This document shows positions 50,013 through 60,386 of a stretch of 64,000 bases of DNA, piece after piece (position 1 is the first letter of the stretch; each line of letters begins with the position of its first letter). Source of the DNA: Trifolium pratense (lineage: Eukaryota > Streptophyta > Magnoliopsida > Fabales > Fabaceae); NCBI RefSeq assembly GCF_020283565.1, contig NC_060063.1:34558635-34622634 (forward strand), given 5' to 3'. The notes under the pieces are model-generated. The model had not been told where the DNA came from and searched no databases. It saw only the letters and a list, made by a program, of their open reading frames with translations. Made by a program: the position numbers and the translations under genes.

Positions 50013-51088
50013 TGTTGGAACAAAAATTGATTTAAAAATATTTTCCCCTAAATCTATTAAGGTTTTGATGATAACAAAGTATTAATGTACAATTGGAAAT
50101 ACTAAAAAATTATTTTAAGTGTGCAGAAATTAGATACAGACAAGCTCTGAAGAAGGCTCAGAAGTTAAGTTCTCAGAGTTTCGCAAGAACTCAGAAGATA
50201 AGAATCTTCAGAAGTTATATGTGTCAGAGGATGAAGACATCAGAACTTGTTAAAGTCTGAAGTTAATGAAACTCTGATGTATATCTTGGATTGTGTGAAG
50301 ATTCGTATTTGAAGGGCAACTCTCTTACCAATGAAGAAAAGGACCTCTCAACCTTGATCAGAACAGCTACTTACATTTTGTCTGTCCACAAGGGAGAACG
50401 TGACTCTTCTGACTTCTTAGCTGAATAAGGAAAGTCTTCTCTGCACATGGTCAAAGTTGCTGAAACTCTTACTCAGTTTTAGAAACGACCAAACTGCATC
50501 AAGACAGCTGTATGAAGACAAAAGGTTATCTTCAACAACGGTCATCTTTGCAACGACTCTTTCTCAGTTATATATATACTAAAAGAATCAGTTTGCAAGA
50601 TACAACAATTACAACACACGCTCGAACAATTTCTCATTTGCGAATACAAGCTCTGAACCTCTGAACAAGTGTTTTTCCCTCTTAGTCCAAATACTCTGTA
50701 GTTTTTATATACTCACTGTATTTGATCTTTAAGGTTCTTTTAAGAGCAGTTGTATTACAATCAACGAACTTTATTTACTTTGTTAGATTGAGAAGTCTCT
50801 TGCTGTGTGCTTGAGCATTGTGGTGAAGTCTCTTGCTGTGTGCTTGAGCAATTGTAATCTTGTGTGATTATAGTGAAATCCCTTGGAAGTGCAAGGGGAA
50901 TGGACTACTCTCGTTTTGTGAGAGGAACCAGTATAAATTTGTTGTGTGCTTTTCTCTCCCTCTGATCTTGTTATTATTTGTGCTTTTATCCGCTGCGAAC
51001 TTAGTTGAGTTAAGAACTTTGAAAAAGTTTTAACTTAGCTAAAACACAATTCAACCCCCCCCTCCCTTCTTGTGTTTTCACACCTTCA
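50013..51088 (+). repeat. Sirevirus 3' LTR (1076 bp)
   Basis: TGTTGGAACAAAAATTGATT ... TTTTCACACCTTCA. It is nearly identical over its length to the 1071-bp LTR at 61564-62634, which is followed by a PBS, fixing the boundaries. Contains TTATATATATACT (a TATA-like element near 50568) and a direct doublet GTCTCTTGCTGTGTGCTTGAG near 50792 and 50828. The 5' LTR of this element is not in the window. Confidence 0.92.
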
Positions 51089-51598
51089 CAATGAACTTTT
51101 TTTTTAAGAAAAGATAAAACATGTTCGCCCGGATGTCCTAGACGATATTGCTAAATAGAAGATAACAAAGCTGCAAAGGTGGATGGAGGCGTGATTTTAT
51201 TGGTGGAGTGTGGTATGGTGATGGGTTATAGATCGCCTCGGCTTTCACATCTCATGATAGGTGTCCCCGTTTGAAAATCCTTCACAGAAAAACCAAATGG
51301 GTCAAATTCAATTAAAACTTTGTTATATGTGGTAAACTTTCGAACAAATATTAATTTTTTAATTAAATGTGGGGCATGAAGGACATTGTTTAGGACAAGA
51401 GGTGAGTTTGCTTGTTGCCATGGTTAAGCAAGAAGAAAAGGTGAGTGGCGGCTGATTAGGTTTGGATCGGATTCATTAAAATACCTCCCCTCGCCTCCGT
51501 TGAACCAAACAGACCCTAAGTTAGGTACTTAAAGGTTGAACTCAAAACCTAGCTGCCATAACCATGATAATCTATAGTCACCTGGCCAAAATAAAAAA
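51089..51598. other. Unassigned DNA with one transposon-end-like terminus
   Basis: No ORF. CCAAACAGACCC followed by TAA near 51508-51523 reads, on the minus strand, as GGGTCTGTTTGG next to TTA. That is a common PIF/Harbinger- or hAT-like tip, but the opposite end was not found. Confidence 0.35.
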
Positions 51599-51810
51599 GG
51601 CTAAATTGCAGTTTTGGCCCCCCACGTTTCATAATTGTGCGATTTTGGCCCCCCACATTTCATAATTGTGCGATTTTGGCCCCCCACGTTTCAAATGTGC
51701 GATTTTGGTTCCCCACGTTTGCCCCCTTTTGCATTTCTTGGTCCCCGTTGACTATTTTGACAAAAAAATTGATGACATGAAATATTTATTACACGTATCT
51801 TAATTGTTTT

Positions 51811-54043
51811 TGTAACACCCTAACCCATACTACCCTTAAAAACGTAATTTTAAAAACTTTTCAACAAGTGTAAAGGCAGAGTGCCACGCGGTAATTAAAA
51901 CACAAGCATACACACAGAGCATCATGAAATTTAACATGAAAAGCAACAGCGGATTCCAATCAAACCAAGCATGCATATATATACATATATATATACATAA
52001 GCCATATTCATCCCTAAGGATGTCACTTATACAAGAACTAGCATATCAAAAAGGTAACACCGATATACGATGAAAGCCAAGCGAAATCCCCGACTCGATG
52101 TTACATTACCAGAGCATTTACTATTTACAAACTCTAGTCAAAAGCTAGTACTAAGAGGAGTAATCTATGCTAAGTCTCCTCACCAAAAGGTACTTCAACA
52201 CCACGCTAGAACAGCAGTCTAAACGTCGGCACAATCCTCAGCCTGAATATCTGAACCCCCAAAGGTCCAGCAAATAACACAAAGCAGAGAGTTAGAAAAC
52301 ATAATCGCATATCATACGAGCATAAGAAAGACCTTACACTTTCGAACTACATCATACATATTCTAACTCACGCCAAAACATCGCACTAAACGATTATCAA
52401 TTAATAAAGTTCAACACAATTCAACCAAATAATGTCACGTACCATTTATCAAATATATGCGCATTTACCCTAAGGTATCTAATGCCAATTAATTCACTGT
52501 CATGCCATCCCTAGACATAACTAAATGCATGTGGTACCAAGATGTCACACCAACGGTGGACCAAGAACAGTTTTATATCATGCTGGATATGTCGGAACTT
52601 ACCGAACCATCTTATCTCCCTTGGATAAGCCAACACAGTTTTATATCCTGTTGGATAGCAACTCCGGACTCATGGATTCATCTAATCCGATCCTCGGCTT
52701 CATTATGGACACATAATCCATTTTCGTTATTGGAACCCAAGTTTCCAATGTTCACATACAATCATGAATGCATGTATGCATACACATATCAACCATATGA
52801 TATTCTCTAGCTCGAAGCTACTCTTTTATGAATGCGGGAACACAATCCTAACACATTCACTTAACATTGCAAATTAATGCCAAAACATAACATTGCTCAC
52901 ATTAAGCTACAACTTATTGCATACACGTTTATCAATCATATAACGATTAACAATAAGCATTAACAGTATCAACATGTATCAACAATCATGTAAGGATACT
53001 CTTAAACCATGTTACAAGTGCCTAATTACACTTACAAACATCAACAAAAATTGCTGTCACAGAGGCCTTCGCTAAGCGAGGGCTTAGCGAGACATGGCGA
53101 ACCTCACCAGGAAGTCACCTGTTCATGGCGAGCATTGGCGAGCTTCAACGAACTATTCGCTGAGCGAAGGCTTAGCGAGCCTAAGCGAACCTCACCAGGG
53201 AATCACCTGCTCATAGCGAGCTTCGGCGAGATCCAGCGAACCTGTTCGCTACAGCGAACTCCTGGTCGCTTAGCGAACTACACCAGAAAGAAAATATCTG
53301 TTCTTGAGTTTCTAAGGCGGTTTAACCTTGAATCAACTCAAAAATTCATCCAAACATGTTATAAATTCATATAAACAGCCATTTCAAACATATATGGTAT
53401 CAAGGAACATTAATCATCCCTTCCAAACATCCAAATACCTCTAATGATCAAAATCATGCCAATTTCTTGGGTTTTAAGTAACTTTCTCAAACTTTTCAAA
53501 CATGGTTCAAATACATACATATTCTTCATGGAATCAAGCTAGTGATTAACACATACAAAGTGATGATGAAGAACATCACACTCACATACAAAAGCTTAAT
53601 TAAAAGTCTAAAAGAAATTGAGTGGGAGAGTTCGGGAATGGAGACATAGACAATCTCCCCTCTCCTTGCCACTCAAGAATCATGAATTCTAATCTCTTAC
53701 CTTAAGTTTGGTGATGATTCAAGCCTTCTCTTGCTCAAGCTTTCTCTCTTGATCAAACCCTAGCTTAGCTTTGCTCTAGCTCTAGCTCACTCAAGGAAAT
53801 GAAGTTATGATACTATTCAAGGTTGATATTGCTACTTATACCATTCCCTAAAGTCATGGACCAAGCCCAATTGGCTTAGGCCCAATGTCTCACACGCCTA
53901 ATAAGCCCAAAACAAAGGTTCTCGCGCCTAATAACTTACGATCGGCTAAATAATTATTCGTCGCTCACTAAAATAATAAAAGCCAATTAATAAATAAAAT
54001 AACATTTAATAAAATATACGAATACGAAAAATGGGTCGTTACA
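51811..54043 (-). mobile_element. Solo LTR, 2233 bp
   Basis: TGTAACACCC...GGGTCGTTACA flanked by GTTTT (51806-51810, 54044-54048). Carries the CCCCCAAAGGTCCAG hairpin half (52256-52270) and a TTCGCTAAGCGAGGG palindrome cluster (53060-53285). Units containing CAGTTTTATATCATG are the inverted form of those at 550-845. Closest in modules to the LTR at 1-1759. The 121-codon ORF at 53009 lies across the palindromes and is not a gene. Confidence 0.9.
53060..53285. repeat. Palindromic TTCGCT...AGCGAA cluster
   Basis: About a dozen occurrences of GCTTAGCGA, CTAAGCGA, GGCGAGC and TTCGCTGAGCGAA, separated by repeated CTCACCAGG-AATCACCTGCTCAT phrases. The same type is seen at 1-45, 29340-29515 and 36410-36545. 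Confidence 0.88.
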
Positions 54044-54494
54044 GTTTTGGCCAACCAAAATTTATTATTATTTTTTTTTAAAACAAAGGATAGGTCACGT
54101 GAAAGCAATATAGCATAATCAATTCTTGAAACCTATCATTTTTTTTTAAAAAAAATAAATAATAAATTTTGGTTGGCCAATACAATTAAGACACGTGTAA
54201 AAAATATTCCATGTCATCAATTTTTTGGTCAAAATAGTCAACGTGGGGGGCCAAAATCGCACAATTATGAAACGTGGGGGGCCAAAATCGCACATTTGAA
54301 ACGTGGGGGGCCAAAATCGCACAATTATGAAACGTGGGGGGCCAAAATCGCACATTTGAAATGTGGGGGCCAAAATCGCACAATTATGAAACGTGGGGGG
54401 CCAAAACTGCAATTTAGCACAATTTAAGTTGATCAAGAAAATTAGCTGATTAATTTGACAAAATAACTTTACAAACAAAATTGGAGGAGAGATT

Positions 54495-54610
54495 GCGGTT
54501 CGTTCCCCCACAACTGCGATCGGGAGGGGGCTGGAACCACTTAATGCCAGAACTGACCCCCGAACCAGATTCAACTGGTGGTGAAAAGCTGAAAAAAAAA
54601 AAAAAAAAAT
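54495..54610 (+). mobile_element. 5'-truncated SINE with target duplication
   Basis: B-box-like GGTTCGTTCCCCC, body CGATCGGGAGGGGGCTG, 3' end ACTGGTGGTGAAAAGCTG then A(~18). Bounded by a 16-bp duplication AATTGGAGGAGAGATT (54479-54494 and 54611-54626). Same family as 20107-20252, lacking the A-box half. Confidence 0.85.
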
Positions 54611-54626
54611 AATTGGAGGAGAGATT

Positions 54627-55880
54627 TAGTCCATATTATTTGTCTATATTATAAAAGTTCAAAACCACGGTCCTAGTTCTTGACATTGTGGGAAATAGTA
54701 TAATGCAAATTCAAAGTACAGGTGAACAATCTACAGTAGAAACCTATGTTCTTTTTTATAACTTTTGGAAAGGACGTGTTCAATTTAATAGAGAAGACGT
54801 TGTTTCCAAAAGCATAGGTGAACAATCTACAGTAAATAAAGCATTGCAATTCAAAGTCTACCATCAATACCATCATATGGTCTACGCCTGAAAGAGAAAC
54901 AAATGAAGGCATGATATGCCACATTGAGTATTTGCAGTCACACTCAGCTGACGTCTCACGAATGGATCAAATTGAAGGCGAAATTGGTTGCACTTCAAGT
55001 GAGCTCCTCCGCTTCTAATGGTAGTTCGAACTCATCTGTGCAATCTTCGACGAATAAGCCATTTATCAAGTGAGCTCCTCCTGATAAATGCAATTCAAGC
55101 TCTGAACTGCCGATTCCAGATTATGATACAAATACTGTTTCCAATAATCAGCATTCGGAGATTCTACAGCGCCCATTGCATGTTTGATGAAATGACTCTT
55201 AGTGGTATTTGCTATTTTTCACTTATAAATGGGTCCTTACAATTCAAACAATGGGATTCGAGGCACCAGAGAGTGGTTTTCCTATCACAAATTTAAGAGT
55301 CATTCTTTTGGAAATGGTGAATGGCTTTATGAGCCTTATGATTAGTTAAGCCACACAAGTAGTAAGAAGTATGACTACCTTGTAACTCCTTGTCCATGTG
55401 TTGGATGGTTACTGCTGGATCACTTTTTAGTACACAAACCACTGGCAAAATTGATTTTCTTGAAATTGAAGGTTTACTTTATAGTGGATTTAAATCATAT
55501 ATTTGTGCATTTCTTTGTAAGATGGATACTTACACCTCCAACTTTAAGGGTGGCTAGTACACAAACAAAGATGATAACAGCTTTTCCCTCTTATTTTTTG
55601 GCCAAGGATTACACTATTAATGTGACACCAAATCAACTTGAGAATTGCAACTGGGAGGAATCACTACTTTATCATGATTTCCATTTGCCAATGTGTCTGA
55701 AAGTGGTTATTTGAAGCTCATTATTGGTTTTAATGGGATGATTTTCCTCTATGATTATGGACATGCTAGGAATGTAGCATTTGGAGACACTTGTAGCTTC
55801 TCTAATGAAACTGACAATTTTTGTTCCATGGTTAAACTACATACTGTAAACATGATGGATGGTGCAAAAGCTAAATGAAC
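54627..55880 (+). other. Low-copy-looking DNA without an assignable gene
   Basis: Contains several short open stretches (for example 55693-55878, ending HTVNMMDGAKAK then stop, and 55130-55290, with a PPR-like SAHCMFDEM), but stops interrupt every longer reading. AGGTGAACAATCTACAGTA is duplicated at about 54720 and 54812; CAAGTGAGCTCCTCC is duplicated near 54997 and 55068. It may be a decayed gene, and I cannot name it. Confidence 0.35.
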
Positions 55881-56281
55881 AATAAAATACACATTAACAT
55901 AGAAACACTACTAATTTCACTGAAATGTAAAATTACAGAAGATATATTTACAAGCATCATAATCACTTTATAATAATTAACTTAATTATACAAACTATTC
56001 AATACTTAAACACACATTCAATTCTACTCCTCATTACATCTTTACCTACTACTACTACAAGTACTACTAGTACTAGAGAGGATTGAACAAATTACTACTA
56101 AATACATGACAGCAATAAAAACATAAAATAAAGAACTAAACCAGAGAACTCGCAGCCAGAGGAGACTCCAGAGTTCGGTGGCTGGGGACGAAGAATACGT
56201 GGACGAATTTGAGAAAGAGGAGGAGCATGATAATGCTTGTGAATGCCAAACATTTCTTTTGGCAAAAGAACTTTTGTAACG

Positions 56282-56666
56282 GTGTATATCGCAATCGGTT
56301 GCCGATAATACACTGCCCGAGTCACGATCGAGTGGTGAACGATCGGAGTCTGAAGCTCGACCACAGAGTTGTTGATTGCGGTGATATTGAGCAGATAACC
56401 GTCCAAATCCACAGATTCGCTAGATAAGGTTTGTCTTTGCACACTCTTGATAGATTGAAGATCGGTTGGAGTAATGTAAGCAAGGATCTTCAATCTATCA
56501 AGAGTGTGCAAAGACAAACCTTATCTAGCGAATCTGTGGATTTGGATGGTTATCTGCTCAATATCACCGCAATCAACAACTCTGTGGTCGAGCTTCAGAC
56601 TCCGATCGTTCACCACTCGATCGTGACTCGGGCAGTGTATTATCGGCAACCGATTGCGATATACAC
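56282..56666. repeat. 182-bp near-perfect inverted duplication, 21-bp loop
   Basis: Arms 56282-56463 and 56485-56666, symmetric about 56474; I saw one mismatch (near 56402 against its mirror). Spacer 56464-56484. A further direct copy of the 30-bp arm segment (CTAGATAAGGTTTGTCTTTG...) follows at 56668-56697, marking the breakpoint. The arms are FLA coding sequence. Confidence 0.95.
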
Positions 56667-56946
56667 TGCTAGATAAGGTTTGTCTTTGCACACTCTTGTC
56701 TTGATCAGATTATATTGTTGGAAAGGCAGGAGTGAATGAAATTTGTACGTGTCTGAAGCTGCTGATAGGTTGTTGAAAGCTGTGTCAGTAGGTAAGAAGA
56801 GTGTGAAATTTGAGCCGTCTTGTAGCTCAGCATCAATGCCGAGAGTGGAGATGAAATTGGTTGTTATACTTAAATCTTCAGAGTAGGATAGTACTGTTGT
56901 GACATTGAGGGAGGTGGAGGAGAGTGTAATTGATAATAGGAAAAAC

Positions 56947-56987
56947 AAGAAGAAGAAGAAGAAGAAGAAGAAGAAGAAGAAGAAGAG
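56947..56987. repeat. (GAA)n microsatellite inside the signal peptide
   Basis: About 13 GAA units (TTC on the coding strand) encode the poly-Phe core of the FLA signal peptide. Confidence 0.95.
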
Positions 56988-57146
56988 GGTTATTCTGATT
57001 TGTGCCATTGTTGTGTTGAGTGAGTTGTTTGGAAGAAAACAGAGAGAAACAGAGCAAAACAGAGAATGAATGTGTTTGGAAGGAAACAAAGCAAAACAGA
57101 GGTTTCTCTGATTCTTCGTATTGATTTGATTTTTGATTGTTGAATG

Positions 57147-57154
57147 TATTTATA
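57147..57154 (-). promoter_or_regulatory. TATA box of the FLA-like gene
   Basis: TATAAATA on the minus strand, about 140 bp upstream of the ATG and just inside a 60-bp tandem duplication. Position and sequence fit a plant core promoter. Confidence 0.6.
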
Positions 57155-57156
57155 GA

Positions 57157-57276
57157 TAGAAAATGACTTAGGGGGGAAGGAAAAAGAGCAATACGTGAAT
57201 CAGTGCGCAATGAATATAGAAAATGACTTAGGGCGGAAGGAAAAAGAGCAATACGTGAATCAGTGCGCAATGAATT
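57157..57276. repeat. 60-bp tandem duplication in the FLA promoter
   Basis: Two adjoining copies containing GAAAATGACTTAGGG and GAGCAATACGTGAATCAGTG, period 60, with very few differences (GGGGGG against GGGCGG). Contains an ACGTG core in each copy. Confidence 0.9.
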
Positions 57277-58980
57277 TATGTTCAGTGGAAATAAAAGGTT
57301 AAAGTTGAAGTGGACCTGGATACTATACAGTCACACTCTGCGTGCACTCATTCATTCCTTACTGTCTGATCATGATCAGACGGTCTAGAATTAAAAATAT
57401 ATTCTAATTTTATATAATGTGAAAAGTTTAGTCATGGATCGGACTGTCAGAAATTCTTACTGCACCAAGGCATACAATCAGTGACTACACAGAATCTAAA
57501 TCAAAATCTTCCACTTTCCCTCTCTTTTTTATTTTTGGTATAGAACACTTTCCCTCTCTAATATTAGGGATAAACATTTTTTTGTAAAATGAAAAACAGT
57601 TATTGCTATAAATTTAATTATATTCCCAATTTGCATTTAGTTAGAATTCTTTTTAACCATAAAGTTTTATTTTTAGACTAAGATGGCAAGTTGGCAACTC
57701 GGATCCTTTTAACTTGGACCAATACATAGAATTGGTGTAGCATCAACCATTTATCACACCTACTAGATTGAAGGTTGCTATATGTATCTTTTATTTTTTC
57801 TCTAAAATAATTAATTATAGGTGAACACAATAGAAATAGTAGGTGATAATTAAATACTAACCATGTACACGTTCTACTTTTCATAGTTTAAATTATAGTA
57901 ACTTGTCTTGGTTATTTCACATAAATTAAAAAATGTAACTAATTTTATATGAGAAAAAGAAATTATAAGTTATTTTATAAAATTGTCTTCCCTTAGTTCT
58001 TCACCAAAAAGAGTTTGACTTCACTAATAGTGTTTAAAAAAATAGAAAATAATAAATAGTTAAGAGTATATTAGAACAAATAGCATTAATACTTATTATA
58101 TTGTAAAATTAATTTTAATTTGATGCTTCTAAAAAAAATTGAACAATTAATTTTAAAATGGCTATTTGGGATAACTTTTAGTTCCTTAAATTTTCTGACA
58201 GCCCAATTCAGTTTCTAATAAAAAGTAAAACTCAAATTAATATTAATCTATAACATTTTCATAATGGAAAAAAAATCAATCATTAATTTGTTATATGGTT
58301 AAATATATTTTTGTTCCCTATAAAATTACCAAATTTTGTTTCTAGTCTCTATATAAAAAAGTGACATATTTTGGTCCCTAAAAAATTATTATGCACGTAA
58401 TTTTAGTCTCTTTTATTAAATTCAATATGTATTTTTAAATAATTATTTTTTAAATATGTTTAAAACATTATAAAAAGTATCTCGGAAAAGATTGATTTCT
58501 AAGTCGAGATTTGTTTTTTACTTTCATCTAAATCTTTTGATATTTAAAAAATTCATATTTAATTCTTCTTATTTTAATTTTTTTTAAAGTTTTATGAAGA
58601 AACTTTTTATAGCATTCAAAACATGTCTAAAAAATAATTATTGAAAAATTTAAAATTTTAAGGATAATTAAAAAATTTTAAAAATTTTGAAAAATAACAG
58701 AGACTACAACTATAAGAATAAAAAAATTCTAGGGACCAAAACATGTCACAAAATTATAATTGTATTGTGCATTTGATTAGTTAATTATTCTCTTTGGTCA
58801 AATTTCAATAGTTGATTAATCGTTAATTTAACAATTGAGATATAATACCATAAAATAATCTATTAGAATAATCCGACTGCGATTTGGTCACAGATAGGGT
58901 TGGCAAAATTTAATTTACCTAACAAAATTTAATGTGGTCTCTTAAAATTTAGTCACAATTTGGTCACACACACATTGATT
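57277..58980. other. AT-rich intergenic DNA with a decayed inverted-repeat element
   Basis: No supported gene. At about 58297-58750, GGTCCCTA / TAGGGACCAAAACATGTCAC arms around a ~300-bp centre resemble a worn inverted-repeat MITE. Confidence 0.45.
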
Positions 58981-59039
58981 ATAATGGCTTCTATTTACAA
59001 TCTTCTTTCCTTCAATTCTAAGTACTTGAATATTGAACA

Positions 59040-59530
59040 TGTCTCAATATTTTCTGAATGAATATTAGTGGAGGAAGGAGGCTCTATTTATAGTTTTTCA
59101 GCTGGGTTTGGGTTTTTTCTGCGCATCCATCGCACCCATCGTGGCCACGATGGCGTGTATTTTCGCTTTTCGCCTCATCGTGGCCACGATGGATCAAATC
59201 GTGGTGCGATGGAAGATTTCTTCAGGATTTTCTACGTGTTTTTCAAGTCATCATCATGCCACAATGACAAGCCATCGTGGTACGATGGAAAAGATTTTTT
59301 GCAGATTTTCTTCAATTTTAACCGCCTTCTCAACGCGCCACGCCAGACCTCATCGTTGGAACGATGGTTGCGCTGCTTTATTACATTTTTTCTCTTGTTT
59401 GCTGTTTTTTCCACTTTTCTTGCTTCTGGGCAAGTAACTTCACTTTTCCAGTTGTTTGCTTGCTTTTGGGCTTCAATTGCTATTAAAACTAATCTAAATT
59501 ACTACTAAAAACAACATATAATTGGTTGTC
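59040..59530 (+). other. LTR-like segment with CATCGTGGCCACGATG palindromes
   Basis: Perfect palindromes at 59137-59152 and 59176-59191 and an imperfect one (CATCGTGGTACGATG) near 59272 lie shortly after CTCTATTTATAG (59081). Several partial ATCGTGG/ACGATGG words surround them. The organisation recalls the palindromic module of the TGTAAC-type LTRs, but I could not find LTR ends. The 146-codon ORF is a translation of these repeats. The sequence from 59531 to 59880 shows nothing recognisable. Confidence 0.45.
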
Positions 59531-59901
59531 ATCAAAAACCTTCAGAGGTTATATTATAAAATTAAATCTTTTGATACTTTAATATTTTATAACAGTCTTG
59601 AGTACCAAGTAACATAGTAAACCGCTTTCTGAAGTTTCATTAAACACGTGCGCCTTGGTGTACAAGTTAGCACGAAACAATTCTTCAAGCAAATCTTCGA
59701 AAGATTGCGTACAAAAATAAAGCACTTGCTGGCGCGAGATAACCTGTCATGGGATGTTGTTCCACATGCTAACACATCTGTCCCAACACTTGGCTAAAAG
59801 ATGTTTTTGCAAAATGTAGCCACCATACAAAAACCCAACACATTATTTTTATGATAAGCGAGAATTTCATTTAGACGATTATTAAACTTAACATCAAACA
59901 T

Positions 59902-60037
59902 GTCCCCGTGAGCTTAGCTCAATTGGTAGGGACATCATATTAATTGTGCAGGAGCCCGGGTTCGAACCTGGAACACTCCATTTATTTACCTTTAAGGTGG
60001 ATTTTCTAGTTGTTAGGCTACTTGAAAAAAAAAAAAA
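59902..60037 (+). mobile_element. tRNA-derived SINE with target duplication
   Basis: The head GTGAGCTTAGCTCAATTGGTA contains an A box and CCCGGGTTCGAACCTGG a B box (GGTTCGAACC at 59959-59968). A short unrelated body and a poly-A tail (60025-60040) follow. Flanked by AAACTTAACATCAAAC (59884-59899 and 60038-60053). A different family from the SINEs at 20107 and 54495. The tRNA-like head lacks a closing acceptor stem, so it is not a tRNA gene. Confidence 0.88.
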
Positions 60038-60054
60038 AAACTTAACATCAAACC

Positions 60055-60378
60055 TATTTTGATCTTTTTCTAAAAGCTTAGTGACTGGTTTTTTTTTCTT
60101 TTCCTAAAAGCTTAGTGATTACTGACTACAATATACTATATATACCCACACATTGCAAAGCACGGTGTACTACATTATACTCTTTTGATTTTGTCTATGT
60201 ATATACTCTCCAGGAGAAATTCTCGCATGGTCTCCCCATTAACACTTAATCCTTAGGCTCAACCAACCAAAACTTGACACATCATTTAATCTTTTTTTTT
60301 TTTTTTTACAAAACACATCATCTAATTAGAAATATATTTATGGAATTTATTTATCTTTTTTCCTTTTCAAATTTGTTG
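60055..60378. other. AT-rich intergenic DNA
   Basis: CTAAAAGCTTAGTGA is repeated at about 60071 and 60104; T-run at 60290-60308. Nothing coding. Confidence 0.4.
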
Positions 60379-60386
60379 GATATTTG

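Larger units (their letters stand above)
51599..54418. mobile_element. Long inverted-repeat (fold-back/MULE-like) element split by a solo LTR
   Basis: The left arm GGCTAAATTGCAGTTTTGGC is mirrored by GCCAAAACTGCAATTTAGC at the right. Complementarity continues through TTTGGCCCCCCACGTTTCAT units (about three at left, five at right), GTTGACTATTTTGACAAAAA and ATTAAGACACGTGTAA-like words almost to the centre. Without the LTR it is about 580 bp. No coding. No clear target duplication was found. The ORFs here are translations of the CCCCCCACGTTT repeats. Confidence 0.75.
56098..57008 (-). pseudogene. Fasciclin-like (FAS1) arabinogalactan-type gene, broken by an inverted duplication
   Basis: The minus-strand start at 57008 gives MAQIRITL, then a hydrophobic signal peptide rich in Phe/Leu. 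A FAS1 domain follows: VLSYSEDLSITTNFISTL, the H1 motif NFTLFLPTDTAFNNL, then KFHSLL near the YH motif. The second half (YLLNITAINNSVVELQTPIV; AVYYRQPIAIYTVTKVLLP, the H2 motif) lies at 56460-56240, followed by a basic/Pro-rich tail. Cell-surface FLA proteins act in wall and adhesion processes. Between the halves, an antisense copy of the second half plus 21 bp is inserted, so translation runs into reversed sequence and stops at 56640. A TATA box lies about 140 bp upstream. Short single-FAS1 type; no GPI signal seen. Confidence 0.8.

Noticed and set aside
53009..53374. 121-codon ORF
   Set aside because: Lies over the LTR palindrome cluster; similar frames occur in other LTR copies only by repeat structure.
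54146..54574. 142-codon ORF with repeated FGPPxFxxxxF text
   Set aside because: Translation of the GGCCCCCCACGTTT tandem arm of a fold-back element.
55018..55296. Pentatricopeptide-repeat gene
   Set aside because: Only one short PPR-like phrase, with stops on both sides; too weak to call.
59068..59508. 146-codon ORF
   Set aside because: Driven by CATCGTGGCCACGATGG repeats; no recognisable domain and overlapping frames are equally open.
59902..59975. tRNA gene
   Set aside because: A and B boxes are present, but no acceptor stem can close and the segment is flanked by a 16-bp duplication with a poly-A tail: a SINE head.
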